DNA from: Zopfochytrium polystomum
Lineage: Eukaryota; Chytridiomycota; Chytridiomycetes; Chytridiales; Chytridiaceae
Reading direction: 5' to 3'
Length of the DNA: 64,000 nucleotides
NCBI GenBank assembly: GCA_025765615.1
Contig: JAIVFJ010000234.1
Coordinates: 31,347-95,346 of the forward strand
The translations under genes and the position numbers were made by a program. Within the stretch, counting starts at the first letter, position 1. Each line of letters opens with the position of its first letter. Shown piece after piece: positions 57,085 to 64,000 of the stretch. The notes beneath the pieces are model-generated. The model saw only the letters and a list, made by a program, of their open reading frames with translations. It was not told where the DNA came from and ran no database searches.

Positions 57085-58532
57085 CTCGTTTCTGCAGGTG
57101 CGGGAACTTTGACAAGTCGGGGCGGAAGAGACGTGTGACAAGTCTGGCTGGCGGATGGAAGGTATTATTGATGTAATAAATCCTTGAGTTTATGATTCTT
57201 AATTGCGAACACAGTCCCACCACCCTTCGCATGCTCTCTGTGCCATCCTCAGTCAGGCGTGCAACCACAACAACCCCGTGACTCGCTCGCTGTGTGATGC
57301 TGGTGCTCGCTCGCTCGCCGCCCGCGCAGTTTCGGAGTGGCGCAAGACAGAGAAAGTAGCTGTTGTATGTTGTAGGAGTAGTCAGTTGTAGTGGTAGTAG
57401 TAGAGGCAGTAGAAGCAGTGGTGGGTTGCGGTGACGGTTCTAGTATTGCAATAGTTACGTAATGCCAGTGGAAGAAGGAATGAACGGATGACGAAACGAT
57501 TTCATTTGTTCGGTGGGGATCGAAACTTCGAACCTTTTTCAGGTCCAAACCAATTCATATTAGACGATGCTCCAAATTTGTCTCCCAATGGTTTGTGACA
57601 AAGAATTCAAAAATTTTTTGTTGGCGGACTGATGAGGAGAGAGAGGGGAGAGAGACAGAGAGACAAAAAGGCAAAGTGGAAGAGAGACAAAGCGGGGGCA
57701 CGAAGAGGTCGACGGATCCGCGACGAGAAAAAAAAGGGCCGTCGCCACTTTCCCATACGGCGCCCCACCAACATCGCCCCGGATCCCCTTACCTTCATCC
57801 CCCCCCGTTCCTCCTCCTCAACCTTGCAATAGACCAACAAACCAACCCTCTTCTTATCTCTCTCTGCCACAGCGACCCGCCACGTAACCCAGGCGCCAAG
57901 GAGCAGAGAAGAGATAGATCATCACGACAACCGCGAGTCGATCCAACCAGCAAGTCCTTCGCCGACACCAACCAACCAAACACCCAACTCTCGCCACCGG
58001 CCGCTCTTATCGGGTACGGCAAACCCTCTCCGCGCAGACCTCCTCTTCCGCCGTTCCCTCCAACGACCCCTCCCACCCAGCCTGTCATTGGTTGGGTTCA
58101 GTGGCGCTGGCATTTCACCTAAAAACGGAAACTCGCTCGGAAGGAACCCTCCCTCCCTTCGTCCACGCGTGCGAAGATCTCGGCTCCCGCTGCAGGGAGA
58201 GCCTCCTTCCCCCACCCGCCCCTCGACCTCTCCAGAGGAACTGCACCTTGGCAGAAAAAGAAAAGAAAAAAGAAAAAGAAAAAAAAAGGAGTGTACCCGA
58301 CGGCGTGCAATGCAACAACCGCTATCCCCTCCTCTCGTTCGTTCGTTATTCATGTAGTTACCTCTGACCGTGTCTTTCCCAAAAAGAAAAAAAAAAAAAA
58401 ATTCAAACCAAAAACAAAAAAAGAGAAAAAGAAAAAAAAGGAAACAAAAAAGGAAAGGTTACAAAAAAATAAGGCAGGCAGGCAGACAAGAAACTTCGCC
58501 CAACCTTTTTCCTTTCTTCTTTTTTCCCATCC
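57085..58532. other. Divergent intergenic region
   Basis: Between PRP46 (minus) and the ZRSR2-like gene (plus). Contains TAG/GTAGTAG-type repeats (57376-57412), A/G-rich runs (57600-57740) and A-rich stretches (58262-58440). No gene recognised. Confidence 0.6.
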
Positions 58533-61500
58533 ATGACGGATCCGCCGCCGCCGCCACCGCCACCGCCGCCGTACCCTTTCCCGACGGGCCAGCTGCGCGA
58601 GACCTGGACCGCCGCGCCGCCGCGGAAAACAGCGGACGGGCAGGTAACAAACAAGAAGAGCGCCACAACAACAAGAACAAGAACAAACACCCCCAAACCC
58701 CACAAATAGTATCCAACTCACACCCCCCCCCACCCCCCCCCCCCCCCCCGGACCCTTCCAAAACCCAGCTGGTTTGCAAGTTCTACGCCAAAGTCGCCGT
58801 CTGCCGCTACGGCACCATCTGTCGGCGGCCGCACCCGGCCGTGGCGGCAATGAGCCCGGTGGTGCTGCTCCCGGGACTCTACATCGACGACGGCGACGAC
58901 GGCGACGACGACCACGACGACGCCTCCTTCTCCTCCTCCTCCTCCTCCTCCTCCTCTTCCTCACTACCACCACAACCACAACCATCGCCGGCAACCGCGG
59001 CGGACGACGCGAGCGCTCGCGCGGCGGCGCGGTACGCCGTCTTCTTTGCGGCCGCGCTGCGCGAGTTCGAACGGTACGGCAAAGTCGTGCAGCTCAAGAC
59101 ATGCCGCAACGCGCGGGCGCACCTGCGCGGCAACGTGTACGTGCAGTACGCGACCGTGGCCGGGGCCGACGCGGCGATCCGGGCTCTCGAAGGGCGTGCG
59201 TTCGGCGCCGGGCGCGGGCGAGTCGTGGTCGAATGCCGGCGGGTCGAGGTGGCGTCGTGGCGCGAGGCCATCTGCGGCAGCGGGAAGGAGGGCTGGCGGT
59301 GCATCAAGGGCGAGGAGGAGTGCGGGTACCTGCACCCGTACGAGAACCCAGGCGGCAGGTTCCGCGAGGCGGACTTTGATTGGGGCGGGGAGCGGAGGAG
59401 GGGTGGCTTTGGTGGTGGTGGTTATGGTGAGGGCGGAGGGCGGGGTCCGGAGGAAGGGTGGGCGGAGGATCACAGGGACGAAGAAGGGCGCAAGCGGCTC
59501 GACTCGTGTGCGAAAGACGACGATGCGTGGAGGCGGCAGCCGTCTCCTCCACAAATCCAGCGCCACAACGACTACTACGACGACTACGACGACGACGACA
59601 ACAACGACGACGACAGCGGCGCGCGCCGGCGGCAGCACGGCTCGGATGCGAGCGGGCAGCAACAGCATTACCACGACGCAGGCACGCGCTCGTGGGACGA
59701 CTGGCAAGAGCGCAGCGAGGTGCCGCCCGCCCGCAGCGGGTGGGACGCGGGGGCAATCAGCGGCGGTGCGGCGTCGCGCGACGTCGAATCGGCCGACGAA
59801 GAGTACGCTCTGCGGCGGCCACTGCGGCGGCGGACGCCTCTGGCACCAATGCAGCGCGACAACGACGACGACGACGATTGCAGCGTGCGGCGGCCGCCCG
59901 ACTCGGAGGCGCCGAGCACGCGGCAGCACCGAGACGGGCGGCACCATGCGAGCGACGCCGAAAACAAGAACAGAAACGAGCGCGACGGCAGTGGCGACAA
60001 CGGCCGAGACTTGCAACGCGGTCCTCCAGGACAAACTGCGCCGTATATGACCCGTCGCTTCTCCTCCTCCTCCGCGTGCGGCAGCATGTGGAACGCATGC
60101 GACGGTGGTGCAGAGAAGCGGAACGGCGCGGGCCGGTTCGGGTCGCATCAGCGGCAGCAGCAGCACAGCGAGCAGCGGTGGTATGAGCGTGACGTGGGGG
60201 AGCGTGACTCCGAAAAGCGGTTCGTGCGTGGGGGCCGAGCGGTCGTCGCCGCGGTCACGTGCCGATCATAAGTACGGATGCGACGGGCGCGAGATATCAA
60301 CCACGATAGACGCCAACGACGCGCGGACCCGTTGGAACGCGCGCGACAGCCGCAACGCCTATGGCAGCTTCCCACACTCGTCGTTATCGTCATCGTCCTT
60401 GTACTTGACCACCTCAAACTTCTGGCGAGGCAGCGGCGGCGGGTGGGACGTCGGCGGCAGCACGGAGAAGAGCAGCGGCGATGTCCGTGGCCGCTTGTAC
60501 CAACCGCAGTACCTCCGGGACATCAAGGACAGCGACAGCGGCCCCCGGCCGGCGTACTTTTCTCATCGGCATCTTGTTTCGAGCGACGGCGGCTCCAAGC
60601 GCCGTAGCACCCGCTGGGACGACGTCCCCGACAAAGGACTCCGCGCACACGAGTACGAGACCCAGCCGCCACTGAGACCGCACATTTCACACCAGTCCTC
60701 GCAGGGCAGCGATGGGCCGAGGCGCAGCAGCAGCTGGTTGCGCACGGACACTGTACGGATCCAGCCGCTGGTGATTCTGGAGAAACAGTCGCACACGCAC
60801 ACGACGGTCGTCAACCGCGTCCGGTCGTCGTCGTCGTCGGCGGCCTCGTTGTCGTCCGCCGTACGCGCGTCCGCATGCTCCTCCTCCTCAGCGCCGGGCG
60901 CCGTCTCGGCACAAGCCGAGCAGCTTTGCAGCTCGCAGAATACCGTCCGACGCCGCGAGTTGGAGGCGGACACTGGCGACAGCGAGCGGTCAGAGTCCGA
61001 GACGGGGTCTAGCAGCGAGGAAGAAGGGGAGGCGGAAGCGCAGCGGCGTCGACGGCGCCGGAAGTTGAGCGCAAAGCGCAACGGCGAGGATGCACGTGCG
61101 GAGAGGCGTCGCCGGCCGCGGCGGCAGGGCAAGTGGAGGAAGGATGAGGAATCGGAGACGTCTTCGTCATCGGCGTCGAGCGACGAAAGCGGCGACGTTG
61201 TCCAACGAGCAGCCAGCGGCAGCAGGAGGAAGAAGACGAAGAGGAAGTACAAAAAGAGGGACGAGAAGCGATCAACGAAGAAGAAGAAAGCGCGGCACGG
61301 CAAGCAGCAGCAGCAGCGCGGTGACGGAGTGGACGAGCGTGGGCGGGACCGCGGCGGACGCAAGCCACAACGGCGAAAGGACGACGTCGACGACAACGAC
61401 GAGTGCGAGTCGTCCGCCAGCGATTTGGACACCGACGTGACGATGCATGAAACAAATCGGGGCTGGACAAGGAAAGTACGGCGCCGACGTGCGGAAGCCA

Positions 61501-61955
61501 AGTTGGTCAAGGTGCAGCCGCCGTCCGACCGCATGGACCGCATGGATGGCCGCCGCGTTGCGGAGGAGCAACGAGCCGGCTGGTCCCCGCCGCCGCCGAA
61601 GCGGCCGTCGCCGCCCATTTCGCACTCGCCGGCGCCTAGGCCGCCTACACGGCCGCCCTTAACCGTTTCGCATCCGCCGTCGCGGCGGTCCTTGCTGGCT
61701 TCGCGTTCGCCGTCGCCGCCGTCCTTTCCCTCTTCTTCGCATCCGTATTTGCCGCCGTCCTTGCCCATGTTGCACCGGGGAGGTGGCGGGCGTGCCACAA
61801 CTGCGTCGGCGGCCTCGGCGGCGGCAGCGGCGTCTGTGCGGCATTGGCGGCAGACAGTCCAAGGCGCACAAGCAGACCGGGCAGTAGTGCCGCTGCCGCC
61901 GCCGCCGCCTATTCCGGAAGAGCTGGAGTTGCGGCGCCAGGAGCGATACTGCTGA
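58533..61955 (+). CDS. ZRSR2/Urp-like U2AF35-related splicing factor with giant RS-type tail
   Basis: Exons: 58533-58643 and 58769-61955; about 1098 aa if one base is discounted. After a poly-Pro N-terminus comes the first CCCH finger (CKFYAKVAVCRYGTICRRPH, about 40-59). A U2AF-homology RRM follows with ERYGKVVQLKTCRNARAHLRG and NVYVQYATVAGADAAIRAL, then WREAICG and a second finger ending CGYLHPYENP. The HLRGNVYVQY and AICG signatures are those of ZRSR2/Urp, which recognises 3' splice sites of minor (U12) and some major introns, rather than U2AF35 itself. The remaining roughly 850 residues are acidic and Arg/Ser/Lys-rich, e.g. KKTKRKYKKRDEKRSTKKKK. Frame is lost once, at the GGGGG run near 60230. 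Dropping one G restores an uninterrupted RS-rich frame to the stop at 61955. Confidence 0.83.
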
Positions 61956-62006
61956 GGGCGGGGTAGGTGTGTGGTTCGGGTTTGGTTCGGTGTTTATAAC
62001 ACGGCT

Positions 62007-62045
<39 letters not shown>

Positions 62046-64000
62046 GCCTCTCTGTCTTTGATGTCTCCTTTTCTCATACTGCACTTCAACACGATTGTTT
62101 GATTTGACCTATTATGGGAATGACCACGTTTTTGATCCTTCCAATGTCAGATTCCTCTTTGGCACCATATCAAAGTGTACAGGCACATCATCCATGTTCC
62201 AGATTTCCTTAGGTCAGCCTCAAACAAGGAAATCTAAGCAGGATTCGTATGAAACTTTGGAGTCTGAGGATGAAGTTCTGATCTCAGCAACAGTAAAAGC
62301 CCTTGTCTGTAGGGATTAACACAAATCAGGCTGGATTCGGGACCCGATTCAATTTAACCCCACTTTTCGAACTCGAATTGCAATTTTCTGCAGAAGACAT
62401 TTGACTCGACAAAATGGCGACCGGACATTCGAAAATTTTACTAATAAAATTAATTCAAATCGGTGGCGAATGGAAGATGAAAACCATTCGATTTGATTGG
62501 ATTCGATTCGAATCAAATGCGGATTTGGTCCAACTGATTTTATTTGTATCAAACTCCACACGTCTGTTTTTGCATTCCTGGCTCACTGACCAAGGCAGAG
62601 TCCAAATTGGACAGGGAAGTTGTTGTTGAGTCACGTGACTGCCACGTGACCTCCACTCAGGAACATGGACGGTACTGCTGTTACGTTACCTAATGCATTG
62701 GGTCCCGGCCCTCGGGGCGTCCCCCAGTGTTCAAAGTGGGAAGCTCACGTCCCTAGTGGGCCTAGTATCGCTCTGACCAAATTGCTTTATCTTGGCCCCA
62801 GCTCCGTCACCGTACCACAACACTTCAATTTGGAGAGGAGCAACCTGTACCCCTAAAACACCTGCGCCTGCAGCATCCACTGTGTGGAGGGTAAAGATCC
62901 TCGTACAATAGAAAGACGAGAAACATTCCAAACCCAGAACAAAAACTCTCCTATTGGAACTGAACTCGTTCCATTGCCTCAGCCATTCTCCTCTTTAAGT
63001 CCTCGAGCCCACGCTAACCCCAGCAATGAACATAGCCGCTCATGCTGTTTCTGTGGTAACGCTTTGGTTAGGATGTCCGCAACCATGTCTTGCGTCCTGC
63101 AACGTCCGTCACCTTATGCATTGGGTCGACCCCGGTGTCCACAGTTGTAAGCCTTTATTCCTAGAAGGAGCCCAGTAACGCTCCGTCCAAATTGCTTTAC
63201 CGCGGCCCTGACAACCCGTCGTACGCCGACTCCCGCTTCCCTTTGGAGGGAAGGGACGGGCACGTGGCGCCTGTCTCCCGCAGACACAAACTACCTCTGT
63301 TGCCCACAGGGCGTCGTCCCCTTCATGGGCCCGCAGCACAGTGAACGACAGGCACGTCATGCCTGTCCCACTGGGTCCTCACCATCTCGCCAAAAAAGGC
63401 CTTTTCATGGGACCACCCGAATGACAGCAAGCTGTGAATCTCTGGCTCGAAAGTCAGTTACTTTAATCTGCACATGTACCCTCGTGCCGCTCTCCAAATC
63501 CAAATCAAAGTAAAGAAATGTCTTTGGGAGACCAACGGTGCCATCAGGTGGTGCACCGCCTCCAAAACAAATGATGGTGCATAATGAACCCACACATCCA
63601 TCCAGTAGACTACAGAGACGGCAAACGTCTTGTGAGACTGAGATTGATGCAGTGCAACATCAGCCAACAGACTCAGTGGGCTCATTCCTCATGACAAGGG
63701 CATGGTTCACTGCGCTGGATGGGCAGCACAGGCACAGCCCTGCAGCAGATGATCTCCATCAAACTGTTCGGATCTCGTCCACCACATTCTTCTGGGCTTC
63801 AATCCACACAACAGTCGTTTCCTCTTTGTATTCCCCTTGATTGCATTGGCACTCTGAATCATCCACATGCAGTCGTGACTCGCACAGGAGCAAGGCACAC
63901 CCACGGCAGCAGCAGCCTTGTCACGAGCCCGCCGCAGGTGGGTTAGTAGTATTAATGCACAAACAAACAGATCCCCCAGGCTGCTGACAAGTCCACAGAT
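61956..64000. other. Right flank, repetitive and gene-poor
   Basis: Contains a short (CT) run (62009-62037) and AT-rich sequence with repeated GATTCGA/GATTGGATTC elements near 62340-62530. The stretch around 62680-62815 resembles 63105-63225 (shared TGCATTGGGTC, CCAAATTGCTTTA and CCGTC(A/G)), so a diverged duplication is likely. No complete gene was found. Confidence 0.5.

Noticed and set aside
63450..63950. Copia-like reverse transcriptase fragment on the minus strand
   Set aside because: Only a faint GLKP-like match. No YVDD-type motif, no LTRs and no consistent frame.

Overview
This 64 kb window comes from a eukaryotic nuclear genome. Nearly every gene is split by short introns (about 40-150 nt) with GT..AG ends, there is one Pol III-type tRNA gene, and nothing is organised in operons. 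Fungal-type genes (GT71 mannosyltransferase-like protein, DUF4246 protein, HIS3, GH28 pectinase) sit beside genes that Dikarya usually lack or reduce (the gamma-secretase subunit PEN-2, a coilin-like protein, a ZRSR2/Urp-type splicing factor). That mixture suggests an early-diverging, possibly zoosporic, fungus. The lineage is an inference from gene content. Exons are GC-rich; introns and spacers are full of CT/GA, CA/GT and homopolymer tracts.

Layout. 1-3.7 kb: minisatellites and a diverged 650-bp tandem duplication, no gene. 3.7-16.2 kb: a possible metabolic neighbourhood made of a P450 (minus), a divergently transcribed gene fusing an HPPD/hydroxymandelate-synthase-like dioxygenase, a D-2-hydroxyacid dehydrogenase and a PLP aminotransferase, a membrane-anchored beta-repeat protein (minus) and a second P450 (plus) with the same eight-exon architecture as the first. 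16.8-25.1 kb: DEK_C/SWIB chromatin protein, PEN-2, GT71-like glycosyltransferase, LAT-family amino-acid transporter. 26-32 kb: a frame-broken GH28 polygalacturonase, a field of degenerate repeats sharing the element TCCAAGTTAC, and an eroded pseudogene. 32-35.8 kb: alpha/beta hydrolase and a secretory kinase-like protein. 37.1-47.3 kb: four head-to-tail paralogues of an unrecognised, predicted seven-transmembrane protein. 47.9-62 kb: DUF4246/ZZ protein, coilin-like protein, HIS3, tRNA-Lys(CUU), the WD40 splicing factor PRP46/PLRG1 and a ZRSR2-like protein. 62-64 kb: repetitive, gene-poor.

Two results stand out. (1) The three-domain fusion contains the enzyme classes needed to convert 4-hydroxyphenylpyruvate, via hydroxymandelate and hydroxyphenylglyoxylate, to hydroxyphenylglycine. 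Tyrosine/4-HPP metabolism is the main alternative. (2) All four seven-TM genes have 11 exons. Exons 3 to 10 are exactly 175, 17, 119, 5, 29, 226, 27 and 4 nt in every copy, so each transcript should include a 5-nt and a 4-nt micro-exon; reading frames close only if both are used. Two otherwise intact genes (the fusion and the ZRSR2-like gene) each need one single-base frame correction, which may be an assembly error or a real mutation. All exon models were derived by hand from splice signals, frame closure and paralogue comparison, without transcript evidence.
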